A stretch of DNA of 64,000 bases, taken from the NCBI RefSeq assembly GCF_036417845.1, contig NC_089980.1, positions 44,948,501 through 45,012,500 of the forward strand. Direction: 5' to 3'. The notes beneath the pieces are model-generated. The model was given only the letters and a program-made list of their open reading frames with translations, ran no database searches and was not told where the DNA came from. The translations under genes and the position numbers were made by a program. Positions 1-11,317 of the stretch are shown one piece after another. The stretch's first letter is position 1; the number at the start of each line of letters is the position of its first letter. This stretch comes from Apteryx mantelli. Its lineage: Eukaryota; Chordata; Aves; Apterygiformes; Apterygidae.

Positions 1-1408
1 TCAGGTACCAGATAAAATCTCTGCTTTCATTAATAACCCACTAAGCTACCTATTCGGTTTGATTCCCATATCTGAAGGCCTCCAACTGTCTGAACCACAC
101 TCATCTGCTGTACTCCTTCTGTATCACTGTGTCATAAAGCTTGTTTGTAAAACAACTTGTTTAAACGTCAGATAATTCCATGGGATATCACAGCTCAGCT
201 TCACAGATTCACCAATCCTAAGGACCACTGCTCCTAAGCAAGAATGAGGATAGCTGTGAGCCACACTAGGTATTTTGGGCTACATTTTGAGCCACCTCTT
301 TTTTTTTTTTCCTCCCTAATGCTGCACTGCTTTCTTATTCATTATGGGTCTTTTAGTTTGGATTTCAGTGAGACAGCTTGAAAAGCCTTGTCCCCATGTG
401 GCTCTTGGCAGGCTAAGGAGTAAAGTGCTCTTGCTCTCAGCTTTCACAGAGCTGGGGAGGTGCTGCTTATTGTTAAGCAATGAAAGGGGAGGGCTCAGGT
501 CACATCTGTGAAATGTTAGCGGGGAAGGGAGGCTGGGTGAAAGTAGGTGGCCAGCACAGCATAGCACTTTGCTGGATTTTGCAAGGCCACTGGGGAGATA
601 GGCAGCCATTTGTCTTAGAGCCCTGATAACAGGCCGACTTGCTTTCTGCTGGCTAGCTGGGGGTTGTAAATACCTCTGCAGACATAGACTCTTCAAATGG
701 CTGGAGACGGAGACTGATAGGGGATTAATCGCTAGGGGGGGGTCGAAAGGGAGTTAATTAGGTGTGTTAATGCACAGAGATAAAGCAGGTTCATGTCTCC
801 TGGCCCTCTACATCCCAGCATCTGGGCTTTTGGGGCAGCTATGATGAGGCTACCAAAATGGCCCTTAAGACTGGCCGAAGGAAACACAGCAAGACACTAT
901 CTCCCACTCAAAAATGCAACCTCTCCATCTTCAAGGGCCCATAAGCACCAGCTTTTGCTAAACTGATAAAGTGTGTGCTAATGAAGCTCAGAGGACAGGA
1001 GGTTAGTGTTTTAACCCAGGCTACTGTTCAGCAAGTTTATGGAAAGGCTAGTGCCAAATGTATCCGGCCAAGGAAATGGTCACAAATCCCTTTGTCTGTA
1101 ATGCTGTGTAAGGAATGTTCCAAAAATACCTCACTTTCTGAGCAGCTGTTACCTCCTCCACAGTCAAAATAGTAAAGGAGCTGAAATTATCTCACTCCTA
1201 GGCAGTTTTCCCCCTCCTCTAGCAAAATCTTGAAACAACAAGAGGACAAGACTATGATCCATCCTGCTGCTGTATGCCCATTTAGGATGCTTCCATGAAA
1301 TCTCTCCCTGCATTACACAGACTCAGCAACTCCATCTGAGGGAGTCTCAGTTCAGTTCAGCCTCCAGAATGGACAGTGAACAGTCAGGAATCTTCTCAGT
1401 GCCCCTTT

Positions 1409-1626
1409 CACAGAATCACAGAATCACTGAGGTTGGAAGGGACCTCTGGAGATCATCTAGTCCAACCCCCCTGCTCAAGCAGGGTCACCTAGAACACATT
1501 GCACAGGATTGCATCCAGGCGCGTTTTGAATATCTCCAGAGAAGAAGACTCCACCACCTCTCTGGGCAACCTGTTCCAGTGCTCTGTCACCCTCACAGTG
1601 AAAAAGTTTTTCCTCATGTTAAGATG
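1409..1626 (-). repeat. CR1 LINE fragment, 3' end
   Basis: The plus strand shows the reverse complement of an avian CR1 3' end: the CAGAATCACAGAATCAC tail, then GGTTGGAAGGGACCTCTGG and CTCTGGGCAACCTGTTCCAG. The element is on the minus strand, 5'-truncated to about 220 bases and only slightly diverged, so it is fairly young. It lies in the RSPH9 intron. Confidence 0.95.
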
Positions 1627-2169
1627 GAAAGCCTTTAAGCCTTCATGCATCATAGTTCAGAAAGCAAAGCCAGCTGTCCTGAGAGTGCTGTGCCTCCACT
1701 CACTGTCTCAGGAGCCCATTGTCATCTCTGTGTCCTTGTCACTGACAATGAAGAAGTCTGAGCTAAATGTCAACCTCCGTAGCCATCGTCAAGTTTATAG
1801 CCAAGGGGACCAGGAAATCATCTGCTCTGGGTTCCTACATACCACTGGCCATTAAATTACATCCAGTTATTCATGTCTGGGACTAGTAACTTACATTTGC
1901 ATTTGGCTAAAACATATCTCCGAGAAGGACATTCAGCATGATGCTAAGATACGAAGAGACACAGAATCATCCATTGCCCTTACTAGTAGGTAATCATTTC
2001 ACTGTTAAAATCTGTATCTAATTTTTCATTTCAATTTTTCTGGCTATAATTTCCAGCTGCTGGTTCCTGTTATGCCTTTCTCTGCTATACTAAATAGACC
2101 TTCAGTACCCAATACTTAAACTCCATGGAGTATTTACACAGTGTGATACAGTCATTCTCATGTTCTTTT

Positions 2170-3300
2170 CTGTAAGATAAACAAATTAAACTGTTTATGT
2201 CTCTCACCAGCCCTTGAATCATTTTGTGGCTCTTTTCTGCAACCTCTCCAGTTTTGCAATGTGCAGTAATCCAGTCCTGATCCCACCAATAGTATATGCA
2301 AAAGTAAAGTCACCTCCCTATTCCTATTTGCTACGCCCTTGTTTATACATCCACAGATCATATTAGCCTTTTAAGTCTCAGCATCAGACTGGGAGCTCAT
2401 GGGGAGTGGGACGTGCCTGGATTTCCTTTCAGAGCCACAGCTTCCAGAATGCAATTCTCAAAGTCTGGCTTGTACTCCCTGCTCTTAGAAACAGGTTTTG
2501 CAGTTAGCTCCATCAAAGCATATTTCATTTAAGTAAGCCCAGCTTACTGGATCTCTCTGGCTGTCCTCTCCTTGTCATTATTTGTCTTTCCACCAATCCT
2601 TTACTTCTAGATCATTTATAAACATGTTGAAAAATATTGGTACAACACTGGTCCCAAATGAAACCCCTTCAGAATCCCTCCAGAAACACCCATTCAGTGA
2701 TTTCTGAATCACAACTACTGATCAAGATCAGTTTGCGGGAATATTTCTGCAATGCCGGGATTTATTAAAAGTTAGCATCATAAGTATACCACAAGTCTCC
2801 TGAGATAATGCTTTCAGGAGTAAGTTATCTGGCCCTGCCAGTTTCATTTTTTGACCCTCAGTAACGGTTGCCTAATTCTACCCTCCCTTAGTAAACAGTC
2901 TGAAAACTGACTGAAACAGTATTTATTGTCTTCATATGATGCGAGTCTATATTGTTGTTTCTTTCCAAATACAAACCAGAAGTACAAACCAGAAACAGTA
3001 TTTCTGCTCTTCCACATTCTTTTCAGCCATTTTACTATCACCATTTAGTAATAGTTTCCAGTACCATTGCTTTTCCTCTTGATATACTTGAAAAATTCTT
3101 CCTTACGGTTGTCAAACTAGCCAGCCATGGATTTCTCCAGGTTATCCGGCTCCCTTTGTCATTTTCTAGTCATTATAAGCTCTAATTTATATCAATCATT
3201 AATTGTTCCCAATTTTCTGCATCTTCTTTTACATTGCTTTTTTAATTCTAATTCCTGCTCTCAATCCACCAATGAACTGTAATAGGCTTTCAACTAAAAG
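2170..3300 (-). repeat. Ancient CR1/L3-like LINE remnant
   Basis: Eroded phrases characteristic of old CR1/L3 3' regions, in minus orientation, occur in order: CTGCAACCTCTCCAGTTTTG, GTCACCTCCCTATTCCTATT, CACAGATCATATTAGCCTTT and CATTTATAAACATGTTGAAA. Divergence is high, so the borders are approximate and the downstream limit is a guess. Confidence 0.55.
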
Positions 3301-6300
3301 CAGCTATTTCTTGACTGGAAGTCATGACTTTTGAATAAAATCTTCTCATAGAAATCCTATTTCCATCCACATCTTTTCCTACCTACCTTTTTCTTTCGCT
3401 TTGCCTCTGACCTATCTCCCTTCCTGCATCGGTTTTTAAGAGTGCCCTGTTGGTGTCCCTTATCTCCATATCAAAGTGATCTATCTGATCCAGTAATCTG
3501 TAACAAACCTTCAGAGTCAGCTTAATGCCTTTCTAAACTGTAGTTTGAAAGCAACAAGAAACTGAATTCTCCAGCCCCTATTTTATTTCCTCCCAAGCTT
3601 TCCATTCTGCACTAGTACCTTATGCTTTCTCCTGGTTTCTCCAATCTTTCCTTCATCTTTTCAGAATGAAGCATTGCTTGATCTGATACTGTGGTCACAG
3701 TAAAGTCATCCGCCCCCCTCCATTTTCACTTTCCTATCATGTCCATGCCTGTCAAGTGACAACTATTTCATATCCACACATTAGGTCAAGTGAAAATGCT
3801 GCAGGCATGGTAGGAATTACTGCTATTTGCTTTGCCAAATTTCATTCCATTATTTAGAAGCACATGAAAAACAGCCACAACTCTAGTTCCTAAAATGCTA
3901 TTGGTCAGGGTGACAAACTCCATGCAACAGAAAGGACTGTGCTGGCAATCTGCCAGCAGCTCAAAGGCTACATCTAATTGTGCATAAAGTTGAGCAGATT
4001 GTCTGCTTAGACCAGAGCAAACAAGCTTATCTTTAATGCAGACATATGGCCAGCAAAACCTACAGATCCCAGCATGCAATGTTCTGGCCAGCTGGCCATT
4101 TGGATCAGAATGAAGCATACAGTGGTGACAGAAGATCAGTATCACAAACCCTCCATGTTCAAAAATCATGAGTCAGGCCACTCAGATTCATGAGTTTGGC
4201 TCAGAGAGCAGGAGATTTTAAAGGGGAAAAATAGACTGAATATCTTTTGAGATGGTAGGTTTCACATTCTCCCACTTTCCTCTGCAATCATGAAAAAATG
4301 TATTTTTTAATAAAAGTTAAGATTTTGCTAATCACTTGCTAATCACTTGCCTCTGGGAGCTGAGATGCTAAGAAAAAACAGAGAGGTTCCCAGTATGATG
4401 AGGGGAGGAGTAGCAACATATTCTGAACTCTTAAAGTGCAGAGATAACCAGATACACACACAGACAGAATCTGGAACTTGCAATCACCATAGATATCACC
4501 TGTAAAGATAAGGATGGCAGACAGTTTTGTTATAAAACACCAGTTGTTCCAGTCTTGCACTAAACTCCCTGCTTTTACCATTGTATCCTTTATTCAACAT
4601 GGTTTTAACTTCCTTTCTTCCCACCTCTCAGCTGTCATACAAAATATTCTCTCTGCCTCCAACTTTCCATTCCGTAAGACACCTCTGCTCTCCTATAATG
4701 ACACGCCATACATTTTATGACAGTTACCTCCTTGACAGCCATCACAAATGCTTAGTCTCCAGTTAATAAGAAAACCACTCCAATAGAGTTGTTACTTTTA
4801 GACAGGGAAAATCAGCCTTTAATCTCTCAGTCCTGTTCTTTAGGTCTTCTAAGATGCTAGGGGAATTCTAAGGGCCAGTGCAGGCTGGGAGCGTCATTCA
4901 GATGTCGGTCACCCACTGGTCCATTTTTTGTATGTTTGCTGAGGGCAGAGTCAGCTCCGGCTACAATCACAATTCTGGATGCAGTGATGCATTTGGAAAT
5001 TCCAACTTCTGCTCTGACAATAACTGCTCAAGAAAGGATCTAGCCAGGAAAGGCAGAAAATGCTTCAGGTCAAAATGAGGGGATTTGCCTGAGCTGTGTA
5101 CAACATGCAAGAATAGGAAGAGCATTGTCGCTCTGGGTCAGGACTAACATACACTGGCAGAGCTGAAGGAAGGTGATCCAAGAACCAGAGTTTGAGTACC
5201 TTGCAACCAGGAATGAGTAGCTTTGGCAGAGCTGTGCTGATAAATATCAGCACAAAGCCTGTGTCTGTCCCCTGTTCTTTTTTTCGTCTTCACAAGCAAC
5301 CAATATTTTAGGCAACCTCAGTGCTCCCTAAATAGGTGGGTTGTTCTTTCTTTAATGTCAGAGCTCCTAGCTGCATGTGACAGAATGCAATTAGAGAGGC
5401 TACATGTCTTGTTGATCCTGTAATCAGTTCCTGTCTTGCTTCCTTAGCCTGACAAGTTCATCCCATCAATCCCCACATTCAGTCCAAGAAAGAGCAGGGC
5501 AATAGAGCCAGAGCCGTGCAAGCACCATGATCAATCTTTTACTCTTCCATTAAGAAGCATTCAATTGCGCTTGCGCTTGAGCTTGGGTAGTCTTTGAGAA
5601 GTAACTGTGTTGAAGAGACCGTGATCTGCACTAACAGCAACAATCTCCGCTGAAGAGGGGGCAAAGGTTCTCACTTCCACTGACCTCAGGTTGCTACAGG
5701 AAGCCAAACATGCCAGTGGCATGGCCGAGTCCTGCTTTCTACCTACCACTGGGTAAAACATAGCTGCAAGTCAAATTTTATTGAAAGACTTCCACAAAAC
5801 CACCATCTTCATGTCTAATATCTTGCATGACCTGCTAGTTGCCTAGTCCCTTGAACCAGATGGGAAACTGCAGTATGAGATCTGCAATCTTTTGAAGCTG
5901 CCATTCCCTATCACAACTAAAGGCAGCTAAAAACAGCTCTGTGGTGCAAATTAGCTTCCAGGCTCTTAGCCCCTGGTGCCTGTTTCCTAGTGGAAACACA
6001 GAAGGCACTACAGATTCATCTCCTGCTGCAGTGGCTCTGTGATTTCAGGCCTCACAAAACTAACCAGTTTCCCTATCACAAAAACTAGAAAAAAGGAGGA
6101 AAAAAAATTAACCAGTGACAAAGCCTGAATTGCCATATGAGGCCACCATTAAATGTTTTTAGGAGGTATCTAGGAGCCCACTTGCAATACTCCTTTTTGA
6201 GTAAAAAGGGACAACACAATAAGCTGCTGTATGTAAAGATGTGCAGTCTCTCCAGACTACACCTCTGGAAAATGACTGCAGCAAAGACATTCCCAGTAAG

Positions 6301-6418
6301 TTGAATAATGGTTTTCATTTTAACACTGTTTTCACTCAGAACAGTCAAAATATTCAGAATTGAGGCCTGAGTTCACTAGATTCTTTCACAGTTCTTTTTT
6401 GGCAAAGGAAAGTTTGGG

Positions 6419-6421
<3 letters not shown>

Positions 6422-6459
<38 letters not shown>

Positions 6460-6560
6460 CACAATTTTTTATATATTTTTACATATATATATATATACAC
6501 ATATACATATATATACACACACACATATACATATGTGTGTGTGTGTGTGTGTGTGTGTGT
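6422..6560. repeat. Compound TA / CA / TG microsatellite
   Basis: A (TA)n run at 6422-6457 is followed by mixed TA/CA tracts and a (TG)n run at 6535-6560. Arms 6515-6528 and 6531-6544 are perfect inverted copies around a two-base centre. Open frames over it on both strands are low-complexity artefacts. Confidence 0.95.
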
Positions 6561-7632
6561 TTGGACAAAGTCTGGAAAGCTATTTACAACACTGACAGTT
6601 CTCAGTCCTTCCAGCCAATTCCGTCTGTCACTGAGAGCTACTGAAGGACTGGAATAAAACAGCAAACCTAAATCTTGACTTTCTAGACAGCAGGATGTGG
6701 AACTCCTTTACTCCAACCAAAAAAATGCAGCAGATTAGCAAAAAGCAGTTAGAAACAAATAGCAAATCATTCCTACTTTATAAGCATAATGCTTTTCTGT
6801 AGAATTGTGTGTTCCCATACATACTGCAGTAACAAGGAACGTAACTGCAGACTGGATGAGATATATAAAGACTCACTCTCACTCTGAATGAGAAACTAGA
6901 TCCTATTCAGAGCTCCAGAAGCAAAACAGCCATATAAATCCAATCTGCTAACATCTCTTTAGAGAAACATCCTGTCAGAGTTGTCCCATGGAGGCTTTAA
7001 AAAATACATATAACAGTTGTCCCGTAGACCAGGAAGGATGTGGGCTGAAGATACACTGCTGTGTGCACATCCTCCTTTCTCCTTCCACACTGTGTAATAC
7101 TGCTAGAGTACAGATTATTCCATTACAGCATTTCTAACACAGTTTATCAGAGGAAAGTTTGAATCCAGCCTCTCAGAGATATCAGTTTAGTGTTAATGAG
7201 AGCCCATTTAGATAAAAGAGAGCAATACTGGGGGGATGGGAGGTGTGAAATACTTTAAACCACATAAATTCCCTCTACCACTGGTGGAGTTATCTCCCCC
7301 CATCGGGGCACCAGCTGTCACAGACTTCACTGCAGTCAGGAGGGATTGCGGCACTCTGGCAGAGAGAACTGGTGCTGTGGTCAGAAGATAACCTGTTGTG
7401 AGGATATGACAACCCTCACGCACTTAGGTCTTACCATCTTAAGGGTTTATATCTCTTAAAAGAGGAATCAAGAACAAGATTCTAGTAAAGAAAAAAGTTC
7501 TTCTACAGATTAGCAGGGGCTTCTCCCAAGCATACAAGCTCCGCAGTAACCCACACATTGCCTACTCAGTGCTTCCCAGACTACTCAGATTGCTTTCCCT
7601 TTCATTCCATCTCTTGACACTGCCCTCTTTAC

Positions 7633-9931
7633 CTTTTGGGATATCATGCTCCAGAGAGTCCAGAAAGTCTGTAGATGGGTCCAGGTCAGCCTTTTCCAGC
7701 AGTGTTTTATTCTTCAGGTTAACAGGCTCAGTCAAATGAAAATAGGAACTTAATTTTTTTGCTTCCGTCAAAGAAAGACCTGCAAACAGTCATTGGTGAC
7801 TATGAACACAGTGAGCTGGGCTGACATACATTATATCGCATAATATCTTACTATTTTCTCTAAAGCACAGAGTGCAGGACAGAATCACAGTGTTTCTCCA
7901 GTGGTCCCCATGGAAGTCCAAAGACTTGCCAGAAATGGGTGACAGTACACACTGATGCTGTGCATTGCAGACCATGCTAATTGCAGTCCCAGATAAGCAA
8001 CGGACATTCAGTCAAGACCAACTCTCTGTGCCCATTTGGTTACATCCTATATCTAGATGGAGAATGATCTTACCACTGCAGTTATAATTGCTAAACACTG
8101 ACATGAACTATACATAGATAAATGAGACTACAGGTTAAATGACTCAGAGCCATTAGTGTCTCTCCTCCCACCCTCCAGAGTTGAATCATGCACCTGAACC
8201 TGATTATATTCACAGCTCTACAGTGTGAATCAAAATTGCAGTAGTGACACTGGATTCTCTCCTCTCTGTTCATCTAACCCAAGGAAAAAATAAACCTGAA
8301 ACCAAAACATCACTAGAGAGAGCAAGTCATCTTCATTTGCAGCCTTTATGATCAAAGTACAGCCGATCCTAATAAAAACAATGAGAATTTACCTTCAAAG
8401 TTTCTGTTTTCATGCACAGACCCCAGGGGAGTCTTCACAAATGAACCCCGGGGGATGATACCAACTGCTTTATCTATCTGTTCTATCGTAGCTACAAGGC
8501 GGGCCTCCTCCTTGATCACGGGCTTTAAAGAAAAATAGGCAAATTTTAAAGGCAGGGTTTTCCTTGTTTTCTCTACTGAAAATAAACTCAAGGCGACAAT
8601 GGAAACCACAACAGACTCATCAGCTTGGAGCCTGAAAGCACTAGGAGGATGATCACAAATCAGACATTCTTCTCATGAGATATGACAGAAAATGTGGCTA
8701 GGAGCAGACATTCTAGACTCACTGGGGAACAGACTGTCCCTCCCTTCAGCCATCCTTCTCAATTAACCTACTTGTAACTTGTCTATTCAGTTATAAATAA
8801 TGGTATCTGCAGTTCCTGTATAAAGCCTCAGACACTGCAATGAGGATCTGTACGAATTGTGCATAATACAACATAAAGGAGAAAGACTAAGAATATTCCT
8901 GAGCCATGTTTAATTCCAGGAGTGACTGAAGTAAGAGTTAAATCAAGAAGCTGTTGCTACACAATGACAGAGGACAGGAAGCTGTGTGTATTCTGCCTGA
9001 AGTGAACAGGGAGATTCTTGAGGGCAAATATCTTAGAAGGAGCATTACCTGCAGCCAATACTCTAAGAACTAGAGAACAAGCCACAGGAACAGCCCTTCT
9101 TAACAGATGTGAGATAGGCTAAGTTCACATTGACCCAGCTTTTCCTAACTTTTAGGGAATCAGTCAGTGATACCAAGGCAAAAGTGCACCGGTTCTGAAG
9201 GAAGAGCTATTCCCAAGTGGGAGATTTTGTCCAGAACCGCCCAATTTAAATGCCAATGAAGAAATGAGTAGGAATTGGGCTGTTTCTGTGACCCATCAGC
9301 TGTGTATTACAAAAGAGGAGCGGCAGTCCCAATCTGTTCAGTGTGAGAGGGGAACAGCTGTAGCGGGGACCCTTCAGAAATGTTGTGTTGTATTTACCTG
9401 CTGCCCATCTTCAATTAATTTCTCGGCATCTTCTGCCTTTATCTCAGTGAGCTCATACTCAAAAGAGGGATCCCCCTGGAAACGGCCCTTCAGTTTCTCA
9501 GCCTGCGCAACCGTGTCCTCGCTCGCCGGCGGCAGGAGGCTCCACTCCACGCAGTTCAAGCTGTCAGCAACAAGCGGGGCCAGGCCCGAGCCGCTGAAGC
9601 ACGGGGCCCGCCGCAGCCCTGCCAGGCCCCCCGGGACGCGGCAAGGCCCCCCCGGCCCCCCCGCCCCCCGGCCCGGCCCGGCCCGCGGCACCGGCCCCCC
9701 GCACCTGTAGAGGCGGCTGCGGGGCGCGGCGCGGTCGGGGCCCAGCCCCTCGGCGATGTAATAGGCGCCGCGGAGGCCCTGGATGCGGCCCCAGAACCAG
9801 ACCCGCTCGAAGCGGTAGTCGCGCTGCAGGAGCGGCAGCGAGGCCCCCAGCGCCGCCCGCTTCTCCGGGCTCAGCCCCGCGCCGCCGCTGGCCACCAGGT
9901 CCAGGGCGGCGGGCAGCGACGCCGCGTCCAT
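7633..9931 (-). CDS. RSPH9: RSPH9, radial spoke head component 9 (3' end outside window)
   Basis: RSPH9 is a radial spoke head protein of motile 9+2 cilia and flagella; its loss in people causes primary ciliary dyskinesia with central-pair defects. Four coding exons read on the minus strand: 9705-9931, 9398-9560, 8393-8522 and 7633-7779. All have GT-AG borders and matching phases, giving about 222 codons. Family landmarks in order are RDYRFERVWFWGRI and YYIAEGL (exon 1), LNCVEWSLLPPA (exon 2), IEQIDKAVGIIPRG (exon 3), and EAKKLSSYF plus NKTLLEKADLDPS (exon 4), ending at DIPKG. The human protein is 276 residues, so about 53 C-terminal codons are missing. I did not find them between 1 and 7632, so the last exon probably lies beyond the left edge. 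The start chosen is the ATG at 9931 (MDAASLPAAL), which aligns with the human start. The gene is divergent from the plus-strand candidate gene and has an RFX site just upstream. Confidence 0.95.
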
Positions 9932-9967
9932 GGCGGCGGCGGCGGCGGGCAGCGACGCCGCGGACCC

Positions 9968-9980
9968 GTTGCCAGGCAAC
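9968..9980. promoter_or_regulatory. RFX X-box in the RSPH9 promoter
   Basis: The 13 bases GTTGCCAGGCAAC form an inverted repeat (GTTGCC / GGCAAC) with a one-base spacer. RFX-family factors bind the X-box GTTRCC-N(0-3)-GGYAAC, the standard ciliary-gene control element. It lies 37 bases upstream of the RSPH9 ATG, a typical position for an X-box, and fits the ciliary role of the gene. Confidence 0.75.
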
Positions 9981-10112
9981 CGTCGCTAGGGCGGGCGGGA
10001 GCCGCGCCGTGCTGCGGCTCCTGGGTCAAAGGTGACCGCTTACTTCCGCTGGGGGGCGGGGGAGGGAGCGGGCCGCTGCTCGCCGGCAGAACCAGGACGT
10101 CAATCAAATTCA

Positions 10113-10228
10113 GCGCCGTGGCAACGCGGGGGGGGAGGGGGAAGAGCGCGCGCGCGCGCGCGCGCGAGAAGCGGTGTCGCCATGGCAGCGGCGGCTCCCT
10201 CCTCCCTGCCTCCCGTTGCCAAGGGAAC
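10113..10228. promoter_or_regulatory. Further X-box-like sites in the divergent promoter
   Basis: Three further X-box-like sequences lie within 120 bases: a GTGGCAAC half-site at about 10113-10125, GTCGCCATGGCAGC at 10176-10189 (overlapping a plus-strand ATG in good Kozak context) and GTTGCCAAGGGAAC at 10215-10228. They are less perfect than the site at 9968. Clustered RFX sites between divergent genes suggest shared ciliary or testis-type control; this is inference. Confidence 0.45.
10146..10166. repeat. (CG)n run in the promoter
   Basis: Twenty-one bases of alternating G and C lie within the RSPH9 upstream CpG island, 16 bases before the plus-strand ATG at 10182. Such runs favour left-handed Z-DNA and are length-variable. 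Confidence 0.9.
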
Positions 10229-10556
10229 GGCGCTGGCGGGCGGGCTCGGGCGCGCAATGGCGGCAGCCCCGCGCCGCCGCCGCCGCCGTGCCGAGGCCGA
10301 GGGCTGCGGGCCCAGCGGCGGGGGCGAGCCGGGGAGCGGAGCCTCTTGTGGCGGCCTCTGTAGTTCAGCTGCGGGGCTACGGCGGGGCCCCGCGGCGGCA
10401 GCTCCCTCCCGGGCCGCCCCTCCGCTGGCAGCTGGGGGAGCAGGGCCAGCCCGGGCGGGGGGAGGCCGGAGTCAGCCGGCGGCTTGGCCTGGAGCAGCCT
10501 GTGCCCCAGGAGAAAGCAGGGTTCCGGAGAGAGCCTGCGGCCAGCTGCCCGGGCAG
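10182..10556 (+). CDS. Possible first coding exon of the divergent gene (weak)
   Basis: An ATG in strong Kozak context (GTCGCCATGG) at 10182 opens a 125-codon frame up to a CAG/GTGGAT donor-like border after 10556, ending in phase 0, which would suit the exon at 11207. The peptide is Ala/Gly/Arg/Pro-rich and resembles what any CpG-island frame encodes. Coding status is therefore doubtful and it could equally be 5' untranslated sequence. Confidence 0.2.
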
Positions 10557-11206
10557 GTGGATCTGGGTGTGCAAGTCCTGTGTCCCCCAGAGACGCTGTG
10601 ACAAAACACCTGTTATGAATGCAATTAGGGGTGGTTTTCCTGGGTGGTTCCTCGACTTCAAGAGGCCTAAACCCACACATCAGCACAAAAAAATAGGAAG
10701 ACATACAATTATGTTGTGCTTTGGTTGGGATACCACTCAGGGATCTATATTCCCCACTCCTTACATGAACAACAGCAAAAAAAACCCTCTGAATCTCAGT
10801 ACTTACTGTGTCATTATTACTGATCTTATTATTTGGTTCCTGTATATCTATAAATAGATTTTTTTTTATTTATAAATGCCAGCATTCAAATCACTGGTTG
10901 GGGGCCCATTTTGCTGAATCACATACAGACATCCACAAAACAGCTCCTGCTCTAAAAACCTTGCAGACCAGCTTAATACAAAATTCAATAAATAAGTAAT
11001 GAGAGCGTGCAGCTGCTTGGACAAGTAAAGTTTGTGTCTGATATCTTCAGGAAATTTAAACTTTTATATGTGTGCATTGTATCAATATATATGCATATAC
11101 ACGTATATTTAGCTTCACTGTCAAGTCATAAATCCTTGCATTTCTTTTTCACCTCTTTCCCATTCACATCTAAGGTAAACACTCATCCTGGGGCTGCTGC
11201 CTGTAG

Positions 11207-11317
11207 CAGTTGTCACCTGCTTTTCTGTCAAGTGAGATGTTTAATGAGATGTACAGCGTGCAATCTGACCCATTAGTTCTACTTAAATCTCACAAAAAGC
11301 AATTCAGATTCCTGAAG
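11207..11317 (+). CDS. Candidate gene, exon-like segment of 37 codons
   Basis: An in-frame TAG ends at 11206 and the frame opens at CAG, just after an acceptor TGTAG. It stays open to a consensus donor, CTGAAG/GTAAGC, at 11317. The peptide begins [16 protein letters not shown] and ends in a basic stretch, [11 protein letters not shown]. Phase is 0 to 0. Confidence 0.45.

Larger units (their letters stand above)
1..7632 (-). other. RSPH9 intron 4 (partial)
   Basis: This stretch follows the exon 4 donor of RSPH9 and contains no recognisable RSPH9 C-terminal exon. It holds CR1 remnants (1409-1626 and about 2170-3300), a TA/CA/TG microsatellite (6422-6560), and otherwise unremarkable AT-rich DNA with short random frames. 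That it is intron rather than 3' flank is inferred from the missing final exon. Confidence 0.6.
9480..10580. promoter_or_regulatory. CpG island shared by RSPH9 and a possible divergent transcript
   Basis: GC content and CpG density rise sharply here compared with flanking DNA. The island spans RSPH9 exon 1 and intron 1 and the first 600 bases upstream. It includes a (CG)n run at 10146-10166 and the X-box cluster. Islands of this form are usual promoters of broadly expressed or germline vertebrate genes and often start transcription both ways. Confidence 0.75.

Noticed and set aside
6354-6665. Long open frames on both strands across the microsatellite
   Set aside because: They encode Tyr-Ile and His-Thr repeats produced by TA/CA/TG repeats, not a protein.
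9264-9710. Plus-strand frame across RSPH9 exon 2
   Set aside because: It is the antisense shadow of RSPH9 exon 2 and GC-rich intron 1.
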